NCBI GenBank assembly: GCA_963422465.1
Contig: OY730173.1
Location: 3,782,001 to 3,846,000 of the forward strand
DNA length: 64,000 nucleotides
Direction: 5' to 3'
Source: Lichina pygmaea
Lineage: Eukaryota > Ascomycota > Lichinomycetes > Lichinales > Lichinaceae
The notes beneath the pieces are model-generated. The model did not search any database. It was not told where the DNA came from and saw only the letters and a program-made list of their open reading frames with translations. Below, in pieces: positions 35,878 to 47,664 of the stretch; position 1 is the stretch's first letter; the number at the start of each line of letters is the position of its first letter. A program made the translations under genes and the position numbers.

Positions 35878-36433
35878 TGTTGCGGTCTGTACCGTACTGT
35901 CCTATCCAAGTATAGGATTAGGGTGAGAGGTGGAAGGCGGGTTGGTTCTCGCAGGAGAGGAGTGTCAAGGAGTGCGAAGGGGTTTGGTGGAACATGGTGG
36001 TGGTGACACCTGATCACGGCTTTGTACAAAGGATTGTATTGAAGTAGATCTAGTTGTCTGGATCACAACATGAGTTGAAGACGATTGTTCCATAAGGGAA
36101 CTATCGCCGGACTATATAGTGCTGGCCTGTCGAGACGATCGAGATTGTCTCGACAGTCTCGACGTCGAGACGGGTGAGATTGTCTTGACAGTCCCACCAT
36201 GTTATGCACCCTGCGTCGAGACAGGTGAGATTGTCTCAATGCTTCATGCATCATGCGTCGAGACTGGTGAGATTGTCTTGATGCTTCATGCATCATGCGT
36301 CGAGACTCCTGTGTGTGTCTCGACAGTCACGTGACCCCTTGTTGGTTGGTCACTTGACTTCCATGGTGTCCTCTTGCCTGGCCCACGGCCTGATTGCCTA
36401 TAAATGAGTGGCTCCCATCCCTGGGTTGTAACA
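35878..36433 (-). repeat. A3 5' LTR
   Basis: 556 bp, the same length as its partner, ending GTTGTAACA next to the duplication AACCA. It keeps many CpG sites, as its partner does. Confidence 0.93.
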
Positions 36434-37035
36434 AACCACTTCGCAGATGGCGATCATGATGATTGTGGAGACAGCAATACCAATAACAGCACGGGCGATG
36501 ACAAGAAGCACGATTGCCTGAGCAATGCCGTGGAGGCAACTGGGATGGATGATGACTGAAACCCGGCTACATCTCGAGTCTGCCTGCCCACCAACATTCT
36601 CAAGTCTGACCAATACCAGAGCAAAAAACCTAGCCACACAACACAGTATGACTTGCAGTAGTACGGCCACGCCCAAGACTGACTGGCCAATAGTGATGAT
36701 GACTATGGTCGTAATCTCAGCCATGCCGACGCGGATCCTACACAATGAAACAATAGCCACAAGGGCAATCACTATGTCAGCAAAGCAAGTGACGATGGAT
36801 CAACTGATGGCGATCGCAACTATGGCAGAGTTGGCGGTGCCAACAACACCCACAGCCAATTTATTTTTATTTATTTATTTGATTCTTACACTGGTAGTAG
36901 CTTTACAGCCATGCAGATCTTCTAGCTAATAGTGAACTCCTTCAGAAAACCTTTGAAGGGATAAAAACTGAAGGCGGAGTGTGACTAGGGAATGTAACAA
37001 AAGGAATCTTGAAGTTTCTGGTAAGAGAAGAGAAT

Positions 37036-40000
37036 CTAGGTATTAGATTGGGAATAGTGGAGTTTGAAAGCTAGATTAAACTGGTTTAGTCTTTTCAAAG
37101 ACATAAACCAGTACAAGACCTTCTGTAGTAGCTCTGGGTTTGAAATAATAGTGGTGAAGTCTTGGGGATTAAAAGAGACTTGTTGTCTTTGTCTTGAATA
37201 AAGAGAGCATGAAGAAGTGATATGTTTTGCAGTTTCTTCTGCTTGGCCACACACACATAGTGGGGTAGGGAAGTCAGGAACTCCAGCTCTGAAAAGAAAA
37301 CTTGCCAGACCAATTGTTCCAGTCCTGATTTGCAGTAGCAGACTTGCCTCAGCTTTCTGTAACTCTTTGTAGAGCTTCAGATTGTTTTTGTGTGGCTTTT
37401 GACAGAAAGTCTGCCAGCCTGGATAGCTTCTTTTTTCTTCTCTTCCCATTGGTCTTCCCACTTTTTAGTAAAGAGCTTTTGTAGTTCTTTTTTTGAACTA
37501 GCCTGGTTAGTAGTTATTTGACTTAACCAAGTGAATTTCCACTTTTTTTTGATTTGATTTGATTCTTACACTGATTTGGCTGTTAAGCTATGCAGAACTT
37601 CTTGAAGGATTTTTGTCTCTGGTAGACTTGACTCGGGGACCTCACGTATTTACCGTACACCCTGTGGTTTGTAGTGTACGTACTGTGGGAAAACCCCAAA
37701 CCCCGTAGGGGAAATAGGAAAACCACAGTAATGAGGGTTTTGTGGATCTTGACGGATATTGGGTGAGCTATTTCTTGGGGGTTTTCATACATCTTGCGAG
37801 GAGTACATCTTAGACAAGTTCTATGAATCTCAGGGGTTTTTGTGGCAGAATGTGGAGTGGGTCAGATTCGAACTGACGACTAGTTTAGTCAGGTTCTCCA
37901 GGCCTGACACCACTAGTTCCGGGTCATGGGTGCCACGTAGTGGGAAACTCTCACCAGCTTCCCGCTACACCATGCCGCCCCAGAATTTCCACTTAGGAGA
38001 GATAGTTGAGGATTCCTTTAAAGGTTTCTTCAAGAGAGAGGCATAGCTGGAAATAGTGGAAAAGATACTGTCAAGAAAGTATTTGAGAGGGGAGTTTTGA
38101 ATAGAAGAAAGAAAACAGGCAGTGCGAAATTTAAAGTATAGGTCTAGACGTAGAAGAAAAAGCTCACTCTCTAATAGAAAAGAAGGAGTGGCTTTGAAGG
38201 CACCCCCAATAAGTCTTAGGCATCAGTTTTGAAATGAAACAAGAGAAGAGATATTGGAGGATTTTCTTAGAGGGTTAAACCAGATCCCCACTGCATAGCT
38301 CAGTAGAGATCTCAGTATAGCAGTGTACACCAGACGTGATGTGTGAACTGGAAAGCCCCAAGTAGAATAGGAAGTTCTAGAAAGAGAAGAGAGTGCTTTC
38401 TGTGCTTTTTGAAGAATAATCATCTGGTGTTTGTGCCAGTGGAGCTTTGCATCTAGGTACACTCCAAGTACTCGCACTTCTTCTTTTGGTTTGAGAATCA
38501 CATTCCCCAGTCTGAGCTTGAGCTGAAGATTGTCTGATCTTCTTCTGGAAAAATGAAGTATTTCATATTTCTCAGGTGAGAAGACCATTCCATGTCTTGC
38601 AGCCCAGGATAGACATTTGTGGTGTGTGTTCTTTAACTTCAGAAGGTTACTTTTCAAGGAGTGACCAAAAGCAAGCAGATTTGTATCATCTGCAAACCCC
38701 AGGGCAGATACACCAGAAGAGGGAGTATGCACAGTCTCATGCAATTCAGAAATGTAGAATAGAAAAAGAATGGGGGATAGTGGAGAACCTTCAGGAACTC
38801 CACAATGAATAGGAATAGAACAAGACTCAGAATCATCAAAGACAAGAGTGGTAGAGCGCTTATCACAGAAGGAGTAGATCCAGGAAGCTAGCCAGGCAGG
38901 TATTCCTTTTCTTTTCAGAATTTGCTGTAGTATCTTGGGGAGAACTCTGTCATAGGCTCCTGAGATATCCAGTGAGAGTAGGGATGCAACCATGCCTTCC
39001 TTCCAGACTTTTTCCACTTGGGAGGTTAGAAGGAAAAGTGCTGCTTCTGTGGATCTTCCTTTCCTAAAGCCCATCTGGATATCTGGCAATAGTCCAGCTT
39101 CTTCTGCTATCTTGCTTAGTCTGGCTGCAGCAATAGCTTCCATCAGCTTGCCTGTTGTGTTTAGCAGAGCTATAGGGCGCCAGGCTTTAGCTTGATTGTA
39201 GGTTCCCTTGCCAGGTTTCCTCAAGCAGACTGTTTTTGCACTCTTAAATCTTTCAGAGAAGTACTCCAGTTTCCAGCATGTTGAAGTCAGAATAGCTAGA
39301 GCTTGGCAGAACCTAGGCCCCAGAGCTCTCAGAAATCCATTTGGCAGCTTATCTCTCCCTCCTGCTGTGAAAGGTTTCTTCTTGGCCAGAATTTGCTCCA
39401 CTTCTTCACATGTTACCTCCTGGGAGAGCTGTATCTCAGAGATAGTCTGGGAGCTTTCTGAGCCTGGTTCTGGAACTAGAGCTTTTGGAAAGAACTGTTG
39501 TGAGAAGGCTTTAGTCTTTTCCTCAAAGGTTTTGGCTATTCCTTCTTGTGTTTCCAGGTCAGGAACCAGAGGAAGATCAGGAGTCTTGTTGGCTTTGGAC
39601 TTTCCCCACTTTGCAAGCTTCCAGAACTTTGAAGAGCTGGCCAGCTCATGGATTTGGTGTCTGAAAGTGTTCTGTTTTCCATCTCTGACTGCCTTTTTCT
39701 TGAGCTTAGTTGCTTGCTCAAGTTCCTCTTGACTTGCTTGCCTTTTTTGCACTTTTCTTCTTACTCTTCTTTCCTCTTTAACCTTGTTTTGGATCTCTTG
39801 ATTCCACCAGGGAACTGAGTGGCCAGATTGCTTCTGGAGCTGTGTGGATTTGCTTGCTATTTCTTGGAGAAAGTTGTCAAGATACTCCAAGTACTCATCC
39901 ACTTCATATTTGTCTTGGAAGTGGAAGGGCAGGTGTAGCTTCTCACACTCTACTCTTGCAAGGTTTGAGTCCAGTGTTCTCCAGTTTCTTTCTGGTTTCC

Positions 40001-40727
40001 AGATTTTCCTTGGAGGATCCAGGTCCAGGCAGGTTAGTACAGGTCTGTGGTCAGACCCATGAAAGAACTGAAGAGCCACTTTAGAGAAAATCAGAGAGTT
40101 AGAAAGAGAAGAAGAAATAAAAGACAGATCAATAGAAGAACATGGTTTTTCAGAAAGAGATCTTGCTCTGGTAGGGGTGAAAGGTGCAATAGCTAAATCC
40201 AGATTTAAATCTTTCATTAGGTCTTGAAACTTGTTTGCAGTCTCAGAGTACAGTCTTCTTTTCTTTGACCAGTCTGGGTGGTGAAGATTTGAGTCTGTGA
40301 GAAGAATATGTTGTCCTTGTTCTTGTAAAGTATTTTGGAGTAAACAGAGAAGAGCTTCTGATGCCTCTGTGTAGTTTTCTTGACTTGATGGGGTGAAGTA
40401 GAGATTATGTACCCAAAGAGAAGTAGAAGAGTTTTCCAAGTAGATTTCAAGAGAAACAAAGTCTTTATTCCAGAAGGTAGGATGAAGAGAAGAGAGTTGC
40501 AGATTTTTATTAATAAGAAAAAGTGTTCTGCCAATCTCTGAACAGTAGAGAGGAAGAAAGGAAGAGAAAACAGTTGAAGTGCTTGTTTCTAGGTGAGGGT
40601 TTTTCCAGGGCTCTTGAAGTGCAATAATGTCCACCTCTTGGAGAGCTGAGGTTGCTAGCAGTAGCTCTTGGACTGATTGGCTTTTTTGCACATTATACTG
40701 GAGAAGTGTCAGCTTTGTGTCTTTCAT
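37036..40727 (-). pseudogene. L2 ORF2: endonuclease, reverse transcriptase and Cys-His tail, interrupted by a SINE
   Basis: It starts MKDTKLTLLQYNV (40,727). The endonuclease occupies about residues 8-240 (QYNVQKS, LQEPWKN, TDSNLHHPDW, IDLSFIS, SDHRPV; the usual catalytic set). The reverse transcriptase occupies about 500-780 (LSLDISGAYDRV, GVPEGSPLSPILF, FADDTNLLAFG). The C-terminus carries CVCGQAEETAKHITSSC. The first 834 codons are open. Defects are a TGA at 38,225-38,223 (AGA in L0), the SINE at 37,545-37,982, and a one-base loss in the A-rich run near 37,430. The protein would nick target DNA and copy its own RNA in place. Confidence 0.9.
37545..37982 (-). mobile_element. SINE copy 1, tRNA-derived, in L2
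   Basis: Minus-oriented, flanked by the target duplication GAATTTCCACTT (37,533-37,544 and 37,983-37,994). It has a tRNA-like head, a ~300-bp body and a LINE-like 3' end with TCAAA repeats. It matches copies at 47,162 and 56,023. It entered L2's ORF2, so it is younger than L2. Confidence 0.92.
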
Positions 40728-42114
40728 GCAGACATCTCAGCATCAAAGATCTTGAAGAAGTTAGCTGGTAGCTTTCCTCCAGAGTTGGCTGATCTTGAAG
40801 AAAGAATTTGCACTTCTGGGAGTGCACCTCTGAGTCTCTCTGAGCTTCTGCTTGGCTCAGCTGTTTTATGTTTTTTCCCCCCTGGTAGAGACTGAGAGAG
40901 AGGGAAAGACATAACTGGGGGGGTTGTAGAGCTGGAACAGAGGTAGCTGTTGGGATCTCATATTTTCCTGGGTGTGTGTTCCATGCTTCTCTTGCCTTCT
41001 TGGCTGCTTCCTGGCGTACTGGACAGACACTGGCCCAGGCTGGGTGAGCTCCTCTGCAGTTGCAGCATTTTGGCTTGAGAAGCTGTTCAGGAACTTGGCA
41101 GACTCTTCTTTCATGCTGGCCTCCACAGGCACCACACACAGCTTTGTTCTTGCAGAAGTGTGCTTGGTGCCCATAGCCAAAGCACTTGAAACATTGTGCA
41201 ATAACTGTGTCTGCCAGAAAAGGTTGTGCTTCATGCATCCTGTGCCCCAGCACTAGCCCACTCTCAATCAAAAGATTGGCTTGTTCAGGGGTAGCCAGAT
41301 CCAGGTGGAGAGAGGTAACTGGCTTCTTTTGAGCTATAGCCTTCTTAGACCAGTAGGCTCTCAGGATAGTGATTTGCTTGCTCAGAGATGGGTTGCTGTT
41401 CCGGATTATCTGGCAGGTTTTCTCCAGGTCTTCAGGTTGGATATCTTCTGTTCTGACTCCATGGATCAGAACTGGAAATCTCTTGGGCTGGATGGTTGCT
41501 TCCTTTGTGAAGATAGCTGATACCCAGGCAGGGTTTTTCTCTAGGAAGACTTTAGTCTCTTGGCTTTCTGTGTTAATAAGGATATCCCCTGGAGGAAGTT
41601 TCCTTACTGCTCTGACCTGCTTGTTGTAGGGGCTGGGTAGTCTGTCTTGAAGAGTCTGGAAAAGCTGGATGTGAGTTCTATTAGCCATGTCAGGTGGCTG
41701 GATACCAGGATGTACAAGAACTTCTTTGAGCATTCTTGCAGGTAGAGGGATTTGTGCTGGAATAGATTTTTGGACAGCCTGGGCATATAATGGCTTGGCT
41801 TCTTGTTTGTCCAGCCACTTGTTGATATTCTCCAGCCCCTGGAAGATTCTGTTGGTGAGGCCAGTAGAGCTAGACTGGGCTTCTGTAGGGAAGGAGTTCT
41901 TTTTGATATTTTCCCAGCTTTTCAGAATAGATTCTGGGACTGGTTGAGTTTTGATCCAGGAGTCTACTAGTTTGTAGTCACTCTGGGGAGCTGGTTGGGG
42001 GGTAGGAGAGCTGGACTGGGTGCTAGCCAGACTGGGAGCTGGTTGGGAGAGTATAGCTGGTGTAGCTCTGGTGTTACTTTCTGAAAAGGTGGGTTTTTTC
42101 TTCTTGGGAGCTAT
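40693..42114 (-). pseudogene. L2 ORF1: zinc-knuckle protein, start codon altered
   Basis: One frame is open from about 42,114 to the stop at 40,695-40,693 (about 470 codons). It begins APKKKKPTFSES, which looks like a natural N-terminus, but the codon before it is ATA (42,114-42,112). The first in-frame ATG I find is internal, at 41,733, leaving 346 aa. Three CCHC-type knuckles follow the LRAYWSKK region: CFKCFGYGHQAHFC, CGACGGQHERRVC and CCNCRGAHPAWASVC. In this clade ORF1 binds the element RNA. The end overlaps the ORF2 start, which suggests coupled translation. L3 shows the same ATA, so the change predates both copies or the real start lies elsewhere. Confidence 0.75.
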
Positions 42115-42194
42115 GTTAGAGATTGTTTGGCACTGGTTGGGTGTTTCCTGTCTGCAGAGTACTGCCAGAAAGAAGAGTCACCTGGTTTCCCAGC

Positions 42195-42330
42195 AGTAAT
42201 AATCTAGTCCTGGGACCAATCCCCAAGACTAGACTTTCCTGGGCAGCTTTTTCCAACTAAGCTCTGGGCAAAGCTAGAAGTATTAACCTAGACTAGGTAC
42301 CAGACCCCCTATCTAGACTTTCCTTGAGCC
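42195..42330 (-). repeat. Imperfect direct repeats in the L2 5' UTR
   Basis: On the minus strand GGAAAGTCTAGATAGGGGG and GGAAAGTCTAGTCTTGGGG begin two units about 90 bp apart, each ending in a TAGTCTAGG or GACTAG variant. L3 has the same arrangement at about 25,885-26,010. Repeated 5' UTR units often form the internal promoter of LINEs; that role is inferred. Confidence 0.4.
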
Positions 42331-44993
42331 AAAGACTCTGCTAGCTCCAGAGTCAGTCAGACTCTAACTATTCCTCTTATCCTAAGACTCTCTCTCTCTG
42401 GTTGTGGGTAGATTGCTGGTTGTTGAAGAAGAAGATCATGGATTCAAGATCACAACTTTTGACAAACAGGTGTGATTCTCAAAGGTGATGGGTTTTCACC
42501 TTAAGGTTTGGGTGGTTTCAGAGAGGAACTCGGCTGTTTTCCAGAACATATGACAAATTGTGGTGTTTGTCAAAAATGATGGTCCTTGAAGAACGTAGTT
42601 CTGGGAAGAGTTCGCATCCACCAAGTTTGATATTCAAGGCACTTTTAACCTGGTAAAGATAAAAGATAGTGAAGAATAGAAGACAGACTTTTGTACAAGG
42701 TACAGGTATTACAAGTATACTGTCATGCTATTCAGTCTTACAAATACACTGGCAATGTTCCAATCACTTATTAACACTATTCTCTGACAATACCTGGATA
42801 TATTTGTTACTGCTTATATTGATAAAATCTTAGTATACACTAATAGAACTCTGGAGAAGTACCAAGAGTATGTCAAGAAGATTCTACATGCACTCCAAAA
42901 AGCAGGAATAAGGTTATGTCTGGATAAGAGTGTTTTCCACACAAAAGAAGTGGAGTACTTGGGATTGATCCTAACAACAGAAGGAATCTGTATAGACAAC
43001 TTGAAGGCAGCAGTAGTACAAGACTGGCCAACACTCAAGAACTTTAAGAAAGTCTAATCCTTCTTAGGATTCACAAACTTCTACTGATAATTTATCAAAG
43101 AGTACTTGAGGACAGTAGTACTCTTGACTGAACTAACAAAGAAGAGAGAAACCTTCACATAAGGGAACAGCTAAGAGAGAGTGTTCCAGGGACTGAAAGA
43201 GAAGTTCACTTTCATACCCATACTGGTATCATTTGATCCTGAACAACAGATCATCATGGAGACAGATGCCTCAGACCAAGCACTTAGATCTTACTTGTGT
43301 TAACCAGACACCAAAAACTGCTTACATCCTGTCACATACTGATCAAGAAAGTTCTCTGGCCCAGAACTCAGGTATAATATTTATAACAAGAAGTTGTTAG
43401 TGGTTGTCAACATATTCCAGGATCAGAGATCTTACCTGGAAGAAGTGAAGTACACAGTGGATGTGTACTCAGACTACAAGAATTTGGCTTACTTCATGAC
43501 AAAGAAGCTACATAGACAACAAGTCTGATGGGCAGAGCTATTAGATTTATACAACTTCCAGATCTTCTATTAAAAAGGATCAGAGAACACATGAGCAGAC
43601 ACACTCAGCAGGTAACCTGATATAATAACAGATAACACAACTGAAGAACACCCAATCCTTACAATAAAAGCACAGATATTGGTCTATACTCAACTCCAGT
43701 TAGTAACAACTGGAGAGACAGGTTCACTCCTAACTCTAGGCCACAGCACTACAGCCACAAACAAGGAAGAAGTGCCAGAGAGTGCACAAGAGGATGTGAT
43801 TCAACAACATCATGATGTACCTCTACACAGACATCCTGGGTGAGACAAGATTCTGGAGAAAATCTGGAGATGTTACCACTTCAACAGAATAAAGTGGAAA
43901 GTGATGGAGTTTATTCATAATTGTGAAGAATGTGTGAAAAACAAACTGTCACACTATAAACTCTATAGAGAGACTTAACAAATAGACCTCCCAGAAGTGG
44001 CTTGGGATACTATCACAATAGATTTTGTAGTGAAGCTGCCAAAGTCAGAGGACTCAGTAACCAAGGTGAAATACAACAGTATTCTGGTGGTTGTGGATAA
44101 GCTTACCAAATACACTCACCTGATCCTGTGGTGAGAGATAGGAACAGTAAGCAAACTCACCAATACCATGCTTAAAGAATTGGTTAGCTAATTAGGTTTA
44201 CTAATAAAGATTATCTCAGATCAAGACAAACTCTTCACCTTGAAATTCTGGAACACATGGGCAAGACAGCTAGGAATAGACATAAAGATGTCTACTGCCT
44301 ACTATCCACAAACAGATAGACAAACTGAGAAGACAAACCAAACAATAGAATAGTACCTACACCACTACATCAACTATCGACAGGGTGATTGGGTGGAACT
44401 GTTACCAATAGCTCAGTTTGTGTACAATGATCAGCAGTACAGTGTGACAGGCACAACACTGTTCTTTGTGAACTATAGCAGAAACCTCTGCTGGGAAGCA
44501 ACAGCAGCTGGAAGTGGCACCCCAACAAACATCAAAAAACTCACTGCTATGCATAAGGAAATAAAGACTACAATCAAAGCTGTGCAACAAGCAACAAGCC
44601 ACCACCTGAACAACAAAAAGTTGAAGGAACCAACCTTGGAGAGGAGGGATAAGGTCTATTTGTCAACAAAAAACCTGTACTTGAAGTGACCAAGCAAGAA
44701 GCTGGATCATGTACAAATCAGACTATTTGAGATTGAGAAGTGCACTGGAGAAGTCAACTACTGACTGAGACTGCCAAAGAAAACACAGATATACTGAGTA
44801 TTCCATGTCTCACTACTCAAGCCAGCACCCAGTGACACAGAAATCAAAACAGAATAGCACTTCAAGAATAACAAAAAAGAGTATAATATTAAAAGAAATC
44901 TAGACAGTTGAAGAAACAGACAGAAGATCAAGTACCTGGTCAAATAGTTAGAGTATGATGATAAGAAGAACTTATGGAAACCCACCAAGAACT

Positions 44994-45510
44994 TCAGCTC
45001 TGTGATGAGTGAGAAGCTGTGGAGTTTTCACTGAGAAAACTCACTGAAGCCAGGACTGACAGAGACAAAGACTTAAAAGAAGCCAAGGTCTCCAAAGAGA
45101 AAAGATTATCCAGAGACAGCAGAGACACTACACACAAATCCTCCTGCTCAAGAGTCTCTTGGTTCTTGATCACAGCAAGCTCACATCTGATAGTGTCACC
45201 CTTCTTCTTGGACAACAAGCCCAGCTGCAAACAAAGACAGATCTTGCAAGAAAGAAGTTGTGACTCTTACTTATTGATGTCCTTCAGCTGAGTCTCAAGC
45301 TGAGTGCACTCAAGCTCTATTTGTTTCTATTCTGACTCTGCAAGATGAAGATTGCAGTAGTGACTTTTCTTAATGTACTGACTGCAAGATGTGGACACTG
45401 AACTGACAACACACTTGGTGTGGTCATGACAACATGCACTACATGAAACTTTGAACACCTTACCCATCTTGCTAATACAAGAACTAAAGACTTCACAACA
45501 GTTATTGCAA
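44994..45510 (-). pseudogene. C2 opposite-strand accessory frame, fossil
   Basis: The minus strand matches the C4 accessory frame at 53,152-53,724, including the C-terminal part with an LSLDNLFSLETLASF-like segment and a SSQS end. Broken. Confidence 0.62.
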
Positions 45511-45576
45511 GATGTCCAGAGTATGGTGAGAGAAGTAAGAGGATCTGGGGACAGAACCTTTAGAGGGAGGGGATAG

Positions 45577-45969
45577 TGTTAAGGCCCAGGCCAGAACAGC
45601 TGAGCTGACCTAAGTGAGTATACAGAGATACATAGAACAATGTTCACCTGACCCAGTGGCAGAGATAGCAGAGATACAACCAGCTCTGCCAACTCTGCCA
45701 AAGTGGCAGAGATGGCAGAGAAGAGCACTCCTCATCCAACTCTGCTATGCAGAAAGCTGATACCCCTTGGGAAGAACTCCCCCCTCAGACTCCTGTATAT
45801 AAGAGAACTCAGATAGCCAGAGAGAATAGCTCTCCAGACTGAACAACAATTACTAACAACAATAGCAAGAGAGTTACCCCACTTGCTATTTATCTATTAA
45901 GTCGCTGTCTTTCTTGACCAGACATGCAGACCACCCACATTCTGTGTGAACATGGACTGGCCTTTAACA
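45577..45969 (+). repeat. C2 3' LTR
   Basis: 393 bp, TGTTAAGGCCC to CTTTAACA, preceded by the polypurine tract AGAGGGAGGGGATAG. A sense TATATAAG-type site lies near 45,796. The middle part carries GGCAGAG repeats where C5 has GTGGAC repeats. Confidence 0.9.
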
Positions 45970-47161
45970 TTGATCTTCTCAGTAACTGACTGATTCTTGA
46001 AAAGAATCTCCCTGATCCCAGGAAGGAACATCTGGAAAGTGTATAACTAGGCAACAGTATTACTGGACTGACTAGCTATTGCTGACTGGGGGCTACTACA
46101 AGTGATAATCTTGGACCAGAACTCCAAGTTTCTCAGCAACCTTTGGAAAATGATGTGCAACTGGCTAGAGATCCAGATGTTAACAACATTAGCCTATCAT
46201 CTACAAGAAGACAGCCAATCAGAAAGAACCAACCAGACAGTAGAGATAGCACTACACTACTACCTCATGGAGCTGCAAAGTCTGGACAACTGGCCAACCA
46301 TGATCCCACAGCTGTAAGCAATACTGAACAACAGTACATTAGTGACAACTGGCCAGGCACCTACAGAGATCCTGTACAGCAGAAGAGTCAGGGAATAACT
46401 ACACCTGTTGCTGGACCAAGAAGCAAGCACCAAGGAAGAATGTCTTACAATCTGCAGTCAAGCCAGGACCACCAACCACAAGACTTTGAGCTTTTTGACT
46501 ATGTAAATGAAAGTGTACTTTGACAAGAAGCACAAGCTCCTCTTCCTGAAGACTGGTGATAGTGCCTATGTCTGGCTGCACAAAGACTACTCTGTACCAG
46601 AAGTCTCTAGAAAGCTCAACCAGCAATACCTCAGACTCTTCAAGATGTTAGACAGGATTAGCTGACTAGTCTACAGACTAGAGCTACCCACCCATTGGAA
46701 GATCCACCCAGTGATCTCAGTAACTCACCTTGAGCCAGCTTCAGAGAACTCTTTTTTACACCCCACTCAGGAGCAGCCAGAGACTGTCCAGGTTGACAGC
46801 CAAGAAGAATAGACAATAGACTGCATCACAACCCACTAGTGATTTGTAAGAACCAAGGCTCTTTGTTATAGAGTCAGGTGGCTTGGATAGAGTTCAGAGT
46901 ATAACACATAGAAGCTATGGGAGAATCTCCAGAAGATCTCTGCCTTGGCCAAGCATGAAGAAGTGTATAATCTGAACTAGCTACCACTATGATAAGAACA
47001 CCATGACTCTTCTTTCAAGACTGGCAATTGTTAGAGTGCCTACTGTGCTCTTGCCCAAGCTCACCTACTGGCTCACCTCAGATCCCACTCTGGCAGGGTG
47101 ACAGAGTGGCTAGATCACTTGCTTTGCTTTTCCCTCACTATATAGACTATCTGATAGCTAG

Positions 47162-47600
47162 GGGGCGGCATGGTGTAGCAGGAAGCTGGTGAGAGTTTCC
47201 CACTACGTGGCACCCATGACCCGGAACTAGTGGTGTCAGGCCTGGAGAACCTGACTAAACTAGTTGTCAGTTCAAATCTGACCCACCCCACATTCTGCCA
47301 CAAAAACCCCCAAGATTCATAGAACTTGTCTAAGATGTACTCCTCGCAAGATGTATGAAAACCCCCAAGAAATAGCTCACCCAATATCTGTCAAGATCCA
47401 CAAAACCCTCATTACTGTGGTTTTCCTATTTCCCCTACAGGGTTTGGGGTTTTCCCACAGTATGTACACTACAAACCACAGAGTGTACGGTAAATGCGTG
47501 AGGTCCCCAAGTCAAGTCTACCAGAGACAAAAATTCTTCAAGAAGTTCTGCATGGCTTAACAGCCAAATCAGTATAAGAATCAAATCAAATCAAATCAAA
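47162..47600 (+). mobile_element. SINE copy 2, tRNA-derived
   Basis: 439 bp in plus orientation, flanked by the 13-bp duplication ATCTGATAGCTAG (47,149-47,161 and 47,601-47,613). Same head, body and tail as copies 1 and 3; the tail has four TCAAA-type repeats. Confidence 0.93.
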
Positions 47601-47664
47601 ATCTGATAGCTAGATCTAGCAAGCAATCACTTTTTCACATTGTACATACATCTATGTCCACTTT

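Larger units (their letters stand above)
29980..36433 (-). mobile_element. A3: Ty3/gypsy family A fossil, structurally complete
   Basis: Flanked by the 5-bp duplication AACCA (29,975-29,979 and 36,434-36,438), with two 556-bp LTRs. On the minus strand: gag (35,859-35,032) with a CCHC knuckle, Cys/His-repeat segment (34,926-34,360), protease with DSGASGNY (34,321-33,743), reverse transcriptase (33,697-32,930), RNase H (to 32,396), and integrase plus chromodomain (32,383-30,989). The accessory frame is on the plus strand (30,580-31,080). It looks whole in layout, with fewer than about ten breaks, and is the best preserved LTR element here. In the first 165 bp the two LTRs differ at about eight positions by eye, all C/T or G/A, so it is young by nesting and divergence. 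Confidence 0.94.
29217..36860 (+). mobile_element. D: LTR-type retroelement remnant split by A3
   Basis: An LTR-like unit (29,217-29,466) is followed by a pyrimidine-rich leader and coding-like sequence to 29,979, and the element resumes at 36,434-36,860 after A3. The left coding part holds a C2H2-like motif, CNNCLKSFPSNNRLHQH, near 29,880. The right part is Asp/Asn-rich. No protease, reverse transcriptase or integrase is present, so the family is unassigned. LINE L2's tail begins at 36,861. It is broken and incomplete. A host-gene origin of the coding-like part is possible. Confidence 0.5.
36861..42612 (-). mobile_element. LINE L2: full-length Tad1-like retrotransposon with a SINE inside
   Basis: Minus strand, about 5.3 kb without the SINE. 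From its 5' end (42,612): 5' UTR to about 42,115, ORF1 (42,114-40,693), ORF2 (40,727-37,036, overlapping ORF1 by 35 nt), 3' UTR and an A-rich tail with AATCAAAT. The 5' terminus agrees exactly with L3. No matching target duplication is seen (left flank CAGCCAAT, right flank CGCATCC), so a junction has been rearranged or the target partly deleted. CpG is almost absent yet ORF2 is open over 834 codons. Confidence 0.92.
42613..45969 (+). mobile_element. C2: Ty3/gypsy family C fossil lacking its 5' half
   Basis: Plus orientation. It begins at 42,613 inside the reverse transcriptase, next to the L2 5' end. RNase H (about 43,250-43,610), integrase (about 43,850-44,500), a chromodomain-type end, the opposite-strand accessory frame and the 3' LTR (45,577-45,969) follow. 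Gag and protease are absent. It has dozens of breaks and almost no CpG, so it is much older than C4. Confidence 0.85.

Noticed and set aside
36398-36772. Minus-strand hydrophobic frame beside A3
   Set aside because: It runs from A3 LTR sequence across the insertion junction into D, so it cannot be an ancestral gene.
39842-40084. Plus-strand frames across the LINEs
   Set aside because: They are reverse readings of ORF2; the minus strand has the endonuclease and reverse transcriptase motifs.
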